Assembly (NCBI RefSeq): GCF_025837155.1
Contig: NZ_CP107549.1
Coordinates: forward strand, 2,542,001 to 2,606,000
Source of the DNA: Pseudomonas sp. Z8(2022)
GTDB taxonomy: Bacteria; Pseudomonadota; Gammaproteobacteria; Pseudomonadales; Pseudomonadaceae
DNA: 64,000 nucleotides
Direction: 5' to 3'
This document shows, one piece after another, positions 27,270 through 39,081 of this stretch. Made by a program: the position numbers and the translations under genes. The first letter of the stretch is position 1, and each line of letters opens with the position of its first letter. The notes under the pieces were generated by a model that did no database searches, was not told where the DNA came from, and saw only the letters and a program-made list of their open reading frames with translations.

Positions 27270-28211
27270 ATGCAGTCACACACCGCCACAAACCTCGACA
27301 CTCCTCTTGCCGAACTCAGCCATGAAATGGCCCGCCTCGTTGAGCGCTTCGTGCCCGAGGACGGCCTGCACCTCACGGCAATTCCCGGCCTCAAGCTGGC
27401 ACGCGCCACATCGCCCAGCCTGCCGATTCAGACGGTCTACGATCCCTGCCTGTGCATCATCGCCCAGGGCCGCAAGGAGATCCGCCTCGGCGATGAACGC
27501 TATGTTTACGATCCACTCAATTACCTGGTGGCCTCAGTGGTGCTGCCGGTAACCGGCCAGGTGATCGAAGCAAGTCCCGAGGCGCCCTACCTGAGCATTG
27601 CCCTGGAAATCGACCCGGCACTGATCAGCAGCCTGCTCACCGAGATGCCGCCCATCCCGGCGCCTGACGCGGCGTCGCAACGCGCGCTGTTCCTCGACCG
27701 CCTCGACCCGCGCCTGTTGGATGCGGTGATCCGCCTGCTGCGCCTGCTGGAAACCCCTCGAGACATCGCCATGCTGGCGCCTTTGGCGCTGCGCGAAATC
27801 TTCTATCGCATGCTGCTCAGTCCACAGGGACATCGCCTGCATGAAGTGGTGATCGCCGACAGCCAGAGTCAGCGCATATCCCGCGCCATCGAGTGGCTGC
27901 GCAAGAACTTCGATCAGCCGCTGCGTATCGAGGAGCTGGCCCGCGAGGTGAACCTGAGCCCGTCAACCCTGCATCACCGCTTCAAGGCCGTCACGGCCTT
28001 CAGCCCGCTGCAGTACCAGAAGCAACTGCGCCTGCAGGAAGCCCGCCGCCTGATGCTCTGCGACAACCTCGAAGCGGCCGCGGCCAGCTACCGCGTGGGC
28101 TATGAAAGCCCCTCGCAGTTCAGCCGCGAGTACAGCCGCCTGTTCGGCGCCCCGCCGCAACGCGATATCGCCCGTCTGCGCCAGGTCACCCAGAGCCAGG
28201 TCGCCTCCTGA
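27270..28211 (+). CDS. AraC-family transcriptional regulator
   Basis: The 313-residue protein has an N-terminal AraC_N-type cupin (about 30-190, with YDPCLCIIAQGRKEI) and a C-terminal pair of helix-turn-helix motifs (about 205-305: LRIEELAREVNLSPSTLHHRFK and GYESPSQFSREYSRLFG). Homologues often control an adjacent, divergent oxidoreductase gene. GGAGG lies seven bases before the ATG. The likely targets are the divergent ABM-like unit and itself. Confidence 0.9.
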   Translation: MQSHTATNLDTPLAELSHEMARLVERFVPEDGLHLTAIPGLKLARATSPSLPIQTVYDPCLCIIAQGRKEIRLGDERYVYDPLNYLVASVVLPVTGQVIEASPEAPYLSIALEIDPALISSLLTEMPPIPAPDAASQRALFLDRLDPRLLDAVIRLLRLLETPRDIAMLAPLALREIFYRMLLSPQGHRLHEVVIADSQSQRISRAIEWLRKNFDQPLRIEELAREVNLSPSTLHHRFKAVTAFSPLQYQKQLRLQEARRLMLCDNLEAAAASYRVGYESPSQFSREYSRLFGAPPQRDIARLRQVTQSQVAS

Positions 28212-28296
28212 GCACTCGTGTCCGCAGGAGGCGCTTTGGCGGCAAGCCTTGTGAAGCTGCGGGAGGATCGCGCCGGCAGTCACTCCCGCGGCCCGA

Positions 28297-29445
28297 TCAG
28301 AGCCCCATCTGCTTGGAGATGATCTCGTTCATGATTTCCCGCGTGCCGCCGCCGATGGAGAGGATGCGATTATCGCGATACAGCCGTTCGACCCGGCTCT
28401 CGCGCATGAAGCCCATGCCGCCGAGGATCTGCGTGGCGTCGTAGACGATGCGGTCGGAAACGTCGGTGGCGAAGTTCTTGGCCATGGAGATCTCCTTGAC
28501 CACGTTCTTGCCGGCCGCCATCTTCGCCGCCTGGCGATAGGTGAACTCGCGCGACACCTCCAGCTGGGTAGCCATCTCCGCCAGGCGATGCTTGAGCACC
28601 TGGAACTTGTGGATCGGCTTGCCGAATGCCTTGCGCTCACGTGCCCAGGCCAGCGCGTCTTCCAGCGCCATTTCCGAGGTGACGTTGGCCATCAGCGCCA
28701 GCGCCAGACGCTCGCTCTGGAAGTTGGCCATGATCCCGGCAAAGCCCATGTTCTCCATGCCGATCAGATTCTCCACCGGCACCCGGCAGTCATCGAAGAA
28801 CAGCTCGGCGGTATCCGAGCACCACCAGCCCATCTTCTTCAGCTTGCGGCCGACACTGAAACCGGGGGTGTCCTTCTCCACCAGCAGCAGGCTGACGCCA
28901 CCAAAGCCTTCACCACCGGTGCGCACCGCCACGGTGTAATAGTCGGCGCGGGTGCCGCTGGTGATGAAGGTCTTGCTGCCGGTGATGCGGTAGTAGTCGC
29001 CATCGCGGACCGCGCGGGTCTTAAGGTTGGCCACGTCGGAGCCGCCACCCGGTTCGGTAATGGCCAGGGCAATGATCTTGTCGCCGGCCAGCACCTCGGG
29101 CACCACACGGTCACTAATGTGCGGCTTGGCCCACTTGAGCACCGGCGGCAGGCCGATGTCCAGCGAGCACAGGCTGGAGACCAGGCCGGTGGAACTGCTG
29201 CGGATCAGCTCTTCACTGGCGGCAATCTTGGCGAACAGGTCACCCTCGTGACTACCGCCCAAATGCTCGGGGAAGCCGATGCCGAGGATGCCGGCGTCAC
29301 CCGCCTTCTTGTACAGCTCGCGGGGAAACTCTTCAGCTTCCTCCCACTCATCGATAAAGGGCAGGATTTCCCGCTCGACGAAACGCCGAACGGAATCACG
29401 AACCATTTGGTGAGACTCATCGAAATAGGACTGAAGGGCGGCCAT
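28297..29445 (-). CDS. Acyl-CoA dehydrogenase
   Basis: The 382-residue flavoenzyme has the full three-domain acyl-CoA dehydrogenase fold, with ALAITEPGGGSDVA (FAD/substrate segment, about 122-135) and a C-terminal QILGGMGFMRE plus DNRILSIGGGTREIM. The region that would hold the catalytic Glu in the isovaleryl or MCAD classes cannot be assigned by eye. A CCTAGCGCTTGCTTGG site 34 bases upstream matches the atuR/atuA operators, suggesting joint control with terpenoid breakdown. Confidence 0.93.
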   Translation of the reverse strand: MAALQSYFDESHQMVRDSVRRFVEREILPFIDEWEEAEEFPRELYKKAGDAGILGIGFPEHLGGSHEGDLFAKIAASEELIRSSSTGLVSSLCSLDIGLPPVLKWAKPHISDRVVPEVLAGDKIIALAITEPGGGSDVANLKTRAVRDGDYYRITGSKTFITSGTRADYYTVAVRTGGEGFGGVSLLLVEKDTPGFSVGRKLKKMGWWCSDTAELFFDDCRVPVENLIGMENMGFAGIMANFQSERLALALMANVTSEMALEDALAWARERKAFGKPIHKFQVLKHRLAEMATQLEVSREFTYRQAAKMAAGKNVVKEISMAKNFATDVSDRIVYDATQILGGMGFMRESRVERLYRDNRILSIGGGTREIMNEIISKQMGL

Positions 29446-29479
29446 GCGGGTACTCCCGTTATTGTTTTCGCCACCCTAA

Positions 29480-29495
29480 CCTAGCGCTTGCTTGG
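29480..29495 (-). promoter_or_regulatory. AtuR-like operator upstream of the acyl-CoA dehydrogenase
   Basis: CCTAGCGCTTGCTTGG differs at one of 16 positions from the site at 55785-55800 beside atuA. It lies just upstream of the acyl-CoA dehydrogenase start. Confidence 0.65.
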
Positions 29496-29511
29496 TTTTC
29501 AAGCGGGCGTT

Positions 29512-30090
29512 TCAATTCTGCTCACGCAACGCCTTTCTCACCCGCTCGCCCATTTCGTAGGCCGGCCCTTCAACCGACTGGAAATCACGAGTGTAACGCC
29601 GAGCGAATCCATCGCTGCCCCACTCGCGGTATTGCTGCACATGCCAGAGTTCATGCGCCCAGAGCACAGGATCCTCGGCAGCCGCTTGCGCATCGCGAAA
29701 CACCACCACGTCGATCAGGGTAACGGCCTGCACGTCCGGGTTCTGCAGCATGACCGTTGCGGCGTCCATCTCCTCGGTAATGCCTACGCGAAAGCGCACG
29801 GCATCGAGCAACGCCTCGTCATAGAACGGCGCCAGTTGCGCGCGAATCATCAGGGGGATGGGCTCGGTGCCCGCCCGCACCGCTGCCTGGCGCGATTGCA
29901 GCAACCAGGCCTCCAGCCGGGCAGCAGCCAGGTTCAGGCCGTCTTCACGGACACGCACCGGATCGGGAACACAAAGACAGGAGCCAGCCAGACACACCTG
30001 AATCTGACCACTCGGGCATTGCGCCTGAGCGACCAGAGGCGCGCCCAGCAGGAGCGGCAGAGCGATACGACGCAGGATGTCAGTGATCAC
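29512..30090 (-). CDS. Exported protein with HExxH motif (DUF4157-like)
   Basis: The 192-residue product from GTG 30090 begins with a signal peptide (LLLGAPLVAQAQ, cleavage near residue 21). A Cys-rich start follows (CPSGQIQVCLAGSCLC), then HELWHVQQY, a zincin-like HExxH. This resembles DUF4157/eCIS-core proteins. I prefer the GTG start because GGAG lies five bases upstream and the signal peptide then starts at residue 1; longer in-frame starts run into recR. It is the last gene after dnaX-ybaB-recR. Confidence 0.75.
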   Translation of the reverse strand: MITDILRRIALPLLLGAPLVAQAQCPSGQIQVCLAGSCLCVPDPVRVREDGLNLAAARLEAWLLQSRQAAVRAGTEPIPLMIRAQLAPFYDEALLDAVRFRVGITEEMDAATVMLQNPDVQAVTLIDVVVFRDAQAAAEDPVLWAHELWHVQQYREWGSDGFARRYTRDFQSVEGPAYEMGERVRKALREQN

Positions 30091-30118
30091 AGCCACTCCG
30101 AACGGAGGATCTGACAGC

Positions 30119-30718
30119 TTACAGACTGATCGGACGGCGCCCGGCCAGGGCATGAGCCAGCGTGCCGCCGTCGACCAGTTCCAGCTCGCCGCCCAGTGGC
30201 ATGCCGTGGGCAATGCGCGAGGCGACCAGGCCCTTGCCCGCCAGGATCTGCGCGATGTAGTGAGCGGTGGCTTCGCCTTCCACTGTGGGGTTGGTGGCCA
30301 GGATCACCTCGCTGAAGGCACCGGCATCGATACGTTCGAGCAACTCGGGAATGCCGATGGCCTCCGGCCCCAGGCCATCGAGCGGCGAAAGATGTCCCTT
30401 GAGCACGAAGTAACGGCCACGGTAACCGGTCTGTTCCACCGCATGCACGTCCATTGGCCCCTCGACCACACAGAGGAGACTGTCATCGCGCCGCTCGTCG
30501 AGACACAGCTGACAGACCTCATCCTCGCTCAGACTGCGGCAGCGCTTGCAGTGCCCCACACCTTCCATCGCCGCATTGAGCGCCTGAGCCAGGCGCTGAC
30601 CGCCACTGCGATCACGCTCGAGCAACTGCAGCGCCATGCGCTGAGCCGTTTTCTGGCCCACGCCGGGCAGGATGCGCAGGGAATCGATCAACTGACGAAT
30701 CAGGGGGCTGAAGCTCAT
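30119..30718 (-). CDS. recR: Recombination mediator RecR
   Basis: RecR with RecF/RecO loads RecA at gaps. The 199-residue product has a helix-hairpin-helix (about 10-30), a zinc finger with [16 protein letters not shown] (about 57-72) and a Toprim domain with [12 protein letters not shown]. Length is normal. It lies downstream of ybaB, the conserved dnaX-ybaB-recR order, but a 250-base gap with a large hairpin separates it from ybaB. Confidence 0.97.
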   Translation of the reverse strand: MSFSPLIRQLIDSLRILPGVGQKTAQRMALQLLERDRSGGQRLAQALNAAMEGVGHCKRCRSLSEDEVCQLCLDERRDDSLLCVVEGPMDVHAVEQTGYRGRYFVLKGHLSPLDGLGPEAIGIPELLERIDAGAFSEVILATNPTVEGEATAHYIAQILAGKGLVASRIAHGMPLGGELELVDGGTLAHALAGRRPISL

Positions 30719-30775
30719 GGCGTTCCTACAGGTTGAAGGTCCGGGGGCACCCCTGGGAAACAGGGCATACAGGAT

Positions 30776-30794
30776 GCCCGGATTGCATCCGGGC
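30776..30794. repeat. REP-like palindrome (GCCCGGAT type)
   Basis: GCCCGGAT-TGC-ATCCGGGC is a perfect dyad. The same core recurs at 47606-47669, 49659-49727 and 62269-62290, so this is a dispersed element of the genome. This copy lies in the ybaB-recR gap. Confidence 0.65.
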
Positions 30795-30875
30795 TAGACA
30801 CTCACCCATCTGGCTTGCGCGTCTTTAACACCACCCAATCCGGAGGGGGCGATCAGACGGTATGCAATACAAGGC

Positions 30876-30935
30876 GCGAAAGGCCCCGAGCACCGGAGTT
30901 TACGTTTGTAAATGAGGATGCTCGGGGCCTTTCGC
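30876..30935 (-). repeat. Large 17-bp inverted repeat between ybaB and recR
   Basis: GCGAAAGGCCCCGAGCA (30876-30892) and its exact complement (30919-30935) flank a 26-base loop that contains a second small hairpin (TTTAC/GTAAA). The gap 30719-30970 holds no credible gene. It would fold in the ybaB-recR transcript and may act as an attenuator, a stability element or a structured RNA. Confidence 0.7.
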
Positions 30936-30970
30936 AACGCAGTAGTGCGTGCCGGCTGGGCATCACATGC

Positions 30971-31297
30971 TCAGAAGGGCATTTTGAAGCCGGGGGGAAG
31001 CTGCATCCCTGCAGTCATGCCGGCCATTTTTTCCTGGCTGTTCTGCTCGACCTTGCGCACGGCGTCATTGACCGCAGCGGCAATCAGGTCTTCCAGCACT
31101 TCCTTGTCTTCCTGCATCAGGCTGTCGTCCAGGGTGATGCGCTTGACGTCATGGCGACCGGTCATCACCACGCTCACCAGGCCGGCACCGGACTGACCGG
31201 TAACTTCGGCATTGGCCAGCTCTTCCTGCATTTTCTGCATTTTTTCCTGCATCTGCTGGGCCTGCTTCATCAGGCCTGCCATGCCACCTTTCATCAT
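30971..31297 (-). CDS. ybaB: Nucleoid-associated protein YbaB/EbfC
   Basis: A 108-residue DNA-binding protein of the YbaB/EbfC family. It begins [20 protein letters not shown], the long helix of the family, and ends in Pro/Met-rich residues. The start follows dnaX by 26 bases. ATG 31297 is preferred; an adjacent ATG at 31294 is also possible. YbaB proteins bind DNA as dimers and influence gene expression and recombination; the genetic link to recR is conserved. Confidence 0.95.
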   Translation of the reverse strand: MMKGGMAGLMKQAQQMQEKMQKMQEELANAEVTGQSGAGLVSVVMTGRHDVKRITLDDSLMQEDKEVLEDLIAAAVNDAVRKVEQNSQEKMAGMTAGMQLPPGFKMPF

Positions 31298-31323
31298 GTC
31301 GGTATCCTCGGTATTCGGGGGTG

Positions 31324-33429
<2,106 letters not shown>

Positions 33430-33495
33430 GGAAAACCGTCATGTGAGGAAAGCAATCGGGTAGGGACAGACCATTACTGGCCCGCCCCCCCCTAA

Positions 33496-33529
33496 GAACC
33501 GTACGTGCGGCTTTCACCGCATACGGCTC
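33496..33529 (-). ncRNA. Group II intron domain V
   Basis: Thirty-four bases fold as domain V: GAGCCGTATGCGG, GAAA tetraloop, then CCGCACGTACGGTTC. This is the catalytic hairpin of group II introns, so the intron identity is secure. Confidence 0.93.
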
Positions 33530-33592
33530 AAGCTTACGAAAAACCAAGTAGCTTGGCCGGCAACGTACGAAGTGTTGCGTCGGATTCTACAG

Positions 33593-35326
33593 CTATAAGC
33601 CGCTGAATCGTAGAGTTACCTCTTGGCGCTGGCTGTGAACCAGCGCGTGGCAGTTGGGATGAAGCAGGGTGCGATTACGTAAAGTATCCGAGCCGCCGTC
33701 CACACGCCTGATGACGTGGTGATCGTGCCAGCCCGTTTCCTTACTCACCGCTTGCCCGCAAAGGGCACAAAGCCCCTTTTGTCTGCGGAAGATACTGAGT
33801 ATCTGCCCCCGATAACGCAGCTTGTGCTGCATCCGTTGAACTCTCAATGCCTCCCACTTCAGCTCGTGCTCCACATCATAGGGGTTGTAAGCCCCAGGTA
33901 GACGCTTGTGACGCACGATTGCGGTTCCCGCCAACTGGTATAGCCGGCGGTACTGCTTTTCTCCCTTACCATTCTTGTAGGGGTACGCGAACACCCAGTT
34001 CTGCCCGCCTATGGATCGGAAGTATTTATTCCTGATCCAATCAGCCGACTTCCTTGGATGCCTCCGTTTCGCCCACCTCCAGATTCGCCAAAAGATCAGA
34101 TAATCCAGCTTGCTGAAGGTTTGTTTTGCCACGACCGGGGAATGGTATTGTGCCCACCCCTTCAGTACCGGGTTCAGTTGGCCGATCAACGCTTCCTGCG
34201 TCAGTGCCCCACTACTTTTGATGATCTCGCGCACCTTCCGATACAACGCCGAGGCGTTCTTCTTCGAGGGCTTGATCAGCAGCTTGGCCTTCCTGCGTGG
34301 TGACTTCGGCACGTACTTCCTGAAATTCCACCCCAAGAAATCGAATCCTTGGTGAATGTGCGTGATGCGCGTTTTCTCCCGAGATAACTCAACCCCTCGT
34401 ACTGACAGGAATTGCTCTACCCAGGGCTTGACCTCTTCCTCCAGCAGCTCTTTCGAGGCCGCCAGGATCACGAAGTCGTCCGCATACCGTACACACTGCA
34501 CCTTGGTCTTCTCGGCCTTCTTGATGCCTAGCTTCTTCGCCAGATGACGTTTCAGCTGAGTTTCCAGACCGTTCAGAGTGGCATTGGCCAGACAGGGCGA
34601 AATAATTCCACCCTGCGGCGTCCCGGCTTCCGTTGCCATGAGTTGTCGCCGGTCGATAACCCCGGCTTTTAACCACTTGCGCAGTACCTTGGTGTCCATC
34701 GTAACATTTCGGCATAGCCACTCGTGGTTGATGTTGTCGAAGAAGCCCTTGATGTCCCCCTCCAGAACCCAGGCCGGTGCCACTTCGGGCGCCAGCAGGT
34801 GGAAAAGTTCAACCATGGCATCAGCGGTCGATCGGTCAGGCCGGAAGCCATAACTTTTCGGGTCGCTGGTGCTTTCTATTACAGGCTCCAACGCTTGCAG
34901 ATGCAGCGCCTGCATGGCCCGATCCAACATCGTCGGGATGCCCAGCGGGCGCTCCTCCAGCTTACCGGGTTTCGGTATCCAGACCCGCCGTAGCGGTTTG
35001 GGCCGATAACCCCGTTGTTTCGACAGACTTCCCACAGCACGGAGCTTGGCCTGGGGCGATCCCCAGGTTTCTCCATCGACGCCCGGAGTCTTACGACCCC
35101 GGTTCTCCGTGACTCGTCGTACAGCCAAACAGCGGCCGTAAAACGAATAGGTCAGCATCCGTTGCAGGCGTTTAACCCTGCGCCAGTTACCTTCCTGTGT
35201 TGCCTCCGCAATCTTTAGCTGCGTTTTCCGAACGGCTTGCTGAATGGTGGCCCAATCAAGATCGTGCCAATTCATCACTCCGCCGGAGGGCGCAGACGCG
35301 ACCGGTGTTGCTGGTTGCGTTTTCAT
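33593..35326 (-). CDS. Group II intron reverse transcriptase/maturase
   Basis: The 577-residue intron-encoded protein has RT blocks with YADD at about 281-284 (RYADDFVIL) and TPQGGIISP before it, a maturase X domain and a C-terminal HNH endonuclease module (CALCG, HHVIRR, HPNCH). All key catalytic residues look intact, so the protein could act in trans even though its own intron RNA is broken by an IS. I chose ATG 35326 with AGGAGG seven bases upstream. Bases 35327-35755 upstream are intron RNA, not a gene. Confidence 0.93.
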   Translation of the reverse strand: MKTQPATPVASAPSGGVMNWHDLDWATIQQAVRKTQLKIAEATQEGNWRRVKRLQRMLTYSFYGRCLAVRRVTENRGRKTPGVDGETWGSPQAKLRAVGSLSKQRGYRPKPLRRVWIPKPGKLEERPLGIPTMLDRAMQALHLQALEPVIESTSDPKSYGFRPDRSTADAMVELFHLLAPEVAPAWVLEGDIKGFFDNINHEWLCRNVTMDTKVLRKWLKAGVIDRRQLMATEAGTPQGGIISPCLANATLNGLETQLKRHLAKKLGIKKAEKTKVQCVRYADDFVILAASKELLEEEVKPWVEQFLSVRGVELSREKTRITHIHQGFDFLGWNFRKYVPKSPRRKAKLLIKPSKKNASALYRKVREIIKSSGALTQEALIGQLNPVLKGWAQYHSPVVAKQTFSKLDYLIFWRIWRWAKRRHPRKSADWIRNKYFRSIGGQNWVFAYPYKNGKGEKQYRRLYQLAGTAIVRHKRLPGAYNPYDVEHELKWEALRVQRMQHKLRYRGQILSIFRRQKGLCALCGQAVSKETGWHDHHVIRRVDGGSDTLRNRTLLHPNCHALVHSQRQEVTLRFSGL

Positions 35327-35820
35327 ACAGTCCTCCTGAGATGAACGACATTCAGGACGGACTACTCCCCTATGGGCAGTAGTCGCCCATAGGGTCGTTT
35401 GGTTATCGCTGGAATCAGCGGCTCTTCTTGCGCTCGTAAACCAGATGCACGTCAGCCAGGGTTGCCCCTGCCGGTGATGTTTCAACCGGTATGCCACCCA
35501 TTACAGGCAGCCATTCGCTTCTTGCATCCTCCCATTCCCCACACCCATCAGCGCCCCTTGCGGTTTGCCTGCCTGACCATGCTGCTGGTCAGGCGAGTGG
35601 TCGGGATTGCCACGTTCCCCGAGTCGCATCTATTCCCCGTTTAGGCTTCGTCTTTCCCCCGGTAGTCGTATTGGTACCGCAGCGCATCATCCCACTGCGC
35701 TGTCCGACTACATGCCGATTTTGGCTAAGGCCAATAATTGCCGTAGGCCTATCCGTGTAGTGGTCTACTAACCCCAGACACCCATTTAGGGCGAGAATGC
35801 TCGCCATACAGAGGTGTTCG

Positions 35821-36989
<1,169 letters not shown>

Positions 36990-37295
36990 CCACTACACCG
37001 TAGTTACGAAGGTTCAGGCGACGATTCACATGCGTTAGCCATGCGGGTTGGGTCATTAGCCTCGTTACGTCCGTGCAATTCGGACGTATAGCGTTCTCCG
37101 TCACCGGATAACACCCTCATAAGAGCGAGACATTGTTAATCGAGCTTCACACCCCAGGGTTGGCCCCTGACGCATGCCGATCAAATGAACTGGCAGGTAC
37201 ATGCCAGGCTCGGTGCTTCCTATACAAGCGAAGTTGAGCAATGCGATTCGGAGCTTTTCGCTCCGTGCTTGGTTCAACACCCTACAACGTCTCAC

Positions 37296-38062
37296 GACGG
37301 TGAATTGGCTCACTGCCGGACGTGCGAGGGTGAGTTCTGCCCGGAGGGCAAATTCACCCTCGGGTCAGACATTTTTAGTAACAATTCGATGATGGCTGAA
37401 CGTTACTATCCTGTTTCTGTAACCGCTCATTGACCCATTTTAGGGTTTGAACAGATACAGCTTTTGTTATCCATCCCCGCCAAAACGAAGCGTTTCCAGG
37501 GTGTGGATTAACCAGGCTGAGCCGGTTTGTTGACTGCTTTTCTGGCTTAAACCCCCTGATAGCAAGGGATTCAGGTGCCTAGGCGCAGTGACCTAACCAA
37601 GTCCGGCACGTTCAACGTGTCGCACAAGTGGGCTAATCCTAGCGGAGCAACCGGCAAATTGCATCCGCCAACCGAGCCCCTTGGAGGCCGTGCATGGACT
37701 CGGCAAATAGCGCTGTTCAAATCTTGAACAATGGCGTATCATCCGCTCCGTTCGTACCACGCTGCAAGTCACAAAGGCCATCGCGCCTCCTCGCTGGTTT
37801 CCCGGTTCAACGTCTAGCGCACCACGCGCTACCGCCCTCCCAGATCCCACCTGCTGACTGATCAGGCCAACTCACCGCTCGTCGGTGCTGTTTCTCTGCC
37901 TGCCTCCGACGTACAGACCACGCCGAAGAACCGTAACAATGGAACTTTATCGTGCTCATAAAGCTCCGAATGGTTTACTTCCTTAGGCCGCGTTTCGGCC
38001 GACCTCATGGAGCAATACCACGCGCATCGAAGCGCACTGTTTTAAGGACATACCTAGAAAAA
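37296..38062. other. Gap between intron and DUF3509-like genes
   Basis: A 767-base stretch with no convincing gene. It includes a hairpin 37319-37365 (arms GGGTGA/TCACCC and GCCC/GGGC), a small dyad GTTCAA-ATC-TTGAAC at 37715-37729, and one low-confidence minus-strand ORF. It forms the upstream exon side of the intron, so it should hold the original dnaX leader or promoter. Confidence 0.5.
37593..37781 (-). CDS. Possible small ORF with strong ribosome-binding site
   Basis: A 62-residue ORF whose ATG at 37781 has AGGAGG four bases upstream. The protein is basic with several Cys, shows no signal peptide or recognisable family, and has weak codon bias. It may be spurious; I list it because the ribosome-binding site is unusually good. 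Confidence 0.2.
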   Translation of the reverse strand: MAFVTCSVVRTERMIRHCSRFEQRYLPSPCTASKGLGWRMQFAGCSARISPLVRHVERAGLG

Positions 38063-38284
38063 ATGAATACTCAACATCAGATCCAGAAAGCCATCAGCAC
38101 CCTGACTCACGCCTTCGCCCCGTTCGATTGCCGCATCCAGGCCGCGCGCAAGGGCAGCTTCAGTTTTACCCTGGTCGACAAGACCGGCATCGCCCAGTAC
38201 AGCCAGCGTCTGTACCCCGGCCAGTACTGCGACGAATCGCTGCAGCAGGTCATCGAACGCACCCGCCAGTCGCTGATTGCCTGA
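38063..38284 (+). CDS. Small hypothetical protein, DUF3509-like
   Basis: A 73-residue soluble protein (MNTQHQIQKAISTLTHAF...) that resembles the next gene in having a phenylalanine-rich first helix, a beta hairpin and a terminal helix. I think it belongs near DUF3509, a Pseudomonas family of unknown role, but cannot confirm it. AAGGA lies 14 bases before ATG 38063. It precedes its probable paralogue by 53 bases. Confidence 0.65.
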   Translation: MNTQHQIQKAISTLTHAFAPFDCRIQAARKGSFSFTLVDKTGIAQYSQRLYPGQYCDESLQQVIERTRQSLIA

Positions 38285-38337
38285 ACCATCGCCCCGCCCG
38301 ACGGTCCAAGGAAGCCAACCATCGGGATGGAGTAGAT

Positions 38338-38625
38338 ATGGAACTCAACAACCAGCAACTCGTCGACCACCTGTTCAATCCGCTGCGTGCCAGCTTCAGC
38401 TCGCCACGCCCGGATGGCAGCATCGTCCTCGCCTTGCTCGACGAGAGCGACAGCACCGTCTACAGCCGCGTTCTGGCCAGACTACAAATGGATGACCAGG
38501 ACGCCTTCGCGCAAAGCCTTGAAGAGATCCGCCTGGAACTGGCGGTACGTGCAGGCAACATCCCGGCCGACCTGCGCAAGACGCTCAAGGAGCAGGACAG
38601 CGTGCTGAATTACCGCAATGCCTGA
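38338..38625 (+). CDS. DUF3509-like small protein
   Basis: A 95-residue protein with the layout of DUF3509: FNPLRASFSSPRPDGSIVLALLDESD, then a helix-rich C-terminus. GGGATGGAG precedes ATG 38338. It is probably co-transcribed with the upstream small gene, and a good intrinsic terminator follows. Function unknown. Confidence 0.7.
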   Translation: MELNNQQLVDHLFNPLRASFSSPRPDGSIVLALLDESDSTVYSRVLARLQMDDQDAFAQSLEEIRLELAVRAGNIPADLRKTLKEQDSVLNYRNA

Positions 38626-38642
38626 TGCCATCGACGCCGCCG

Positions 38643-38669
38643 AAGCCCGTGCCACTGCACGGGCTTTTT
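38643..38669 (+). terminator. Rho-independent terminator after the DUF3509-like genes
   Basis: AAGCCCGTGC and GCACGGGCTT form a ten-base stem with a four-base loop, ending in TTTTT. It is convergent with ffs on the other strand. The remaining stretch to 38874 shows no gene. Confidence 0.9.
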
Positions 38670-38874
38670 ATTGCGCGCAGGAAATGGGTGGAACCCGGCC
38701 TCGGCCCAGGGAAAAGGCGGACGCAGAACTCCGGACACCACAATCCTGAAATAGAAGATCGAGTGTCGAGATAACCAGAGGCAGGAAGGGACGGAGGACA
38801 CGGTGGATCACCCTTTGGATCATCGGCGTGATCAGAGAGAAAAACCGTCTGAAATCATGGAGATATGTAATGGA

Positions 38875-38985
38875 GGTGGACCCTACCAGCCACACCCCGG
38901 CACTCGATGTCACCGCTGCGGCTGCTCCCTTCCGGGCCTGACCGGGTTCACGGCTGATCAATGCGAGGGGACCGGCAGGGCCACC
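38875..38985 (-). ncRNA. ffs: Signal recognition particle RNA (4.5S)
   Basis: The minus strand reads GGTGGCCCTGCCGGTCC at the 5' end and contains the SRP core GGTCAGGCCCGGAAGGGAGCAG, with the GGAA tetraloop region, before ending GGGTCCACC, which pairs with the 5' end. About 111 bases is right for a small bacterial SRP RNA. Ends are placed by pairing and are approximate. It encodes the RNA partner of Ffh for membrane-protein targeting. Confidence 0.93.
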
Positions 38986-39018
38986 ATAACGCTGCCCACC
39001 ATTGCGATGGGCCGCGCC

Positions 39019-39046
39019 ATTGTAACGACTAAACGCAAACTTACAA
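39019..39046 (-). promoter_or_regulatory. Probable ffs promoter
   Basis: TTGTAA (39041-39046) and TACAAT (39019-39024), read on the minus strand, are separated by 16 bases. The -10 lies about 33 bases before the mature RNA start, so a short leader would be trimmed. Confidence 0.55.
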
Positions 39047-39081
39047 CCGCTTCAAACACTTAGATACGTCAGCCGGCCACC

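Noticed and set aside
37141..37160. GTGTG near 37152 as the intron 5' end
   Set aside because: The start at 37295 matches the conserved AGGGTGTTNA segment at the right distance; the inner GTGTG does not.
37296..37440. Integron-like attC site as the target of the intron
   Set aside because: There is a hairpin but no clear attC core sites or integrase, and the intron is not of the class known to use attC.
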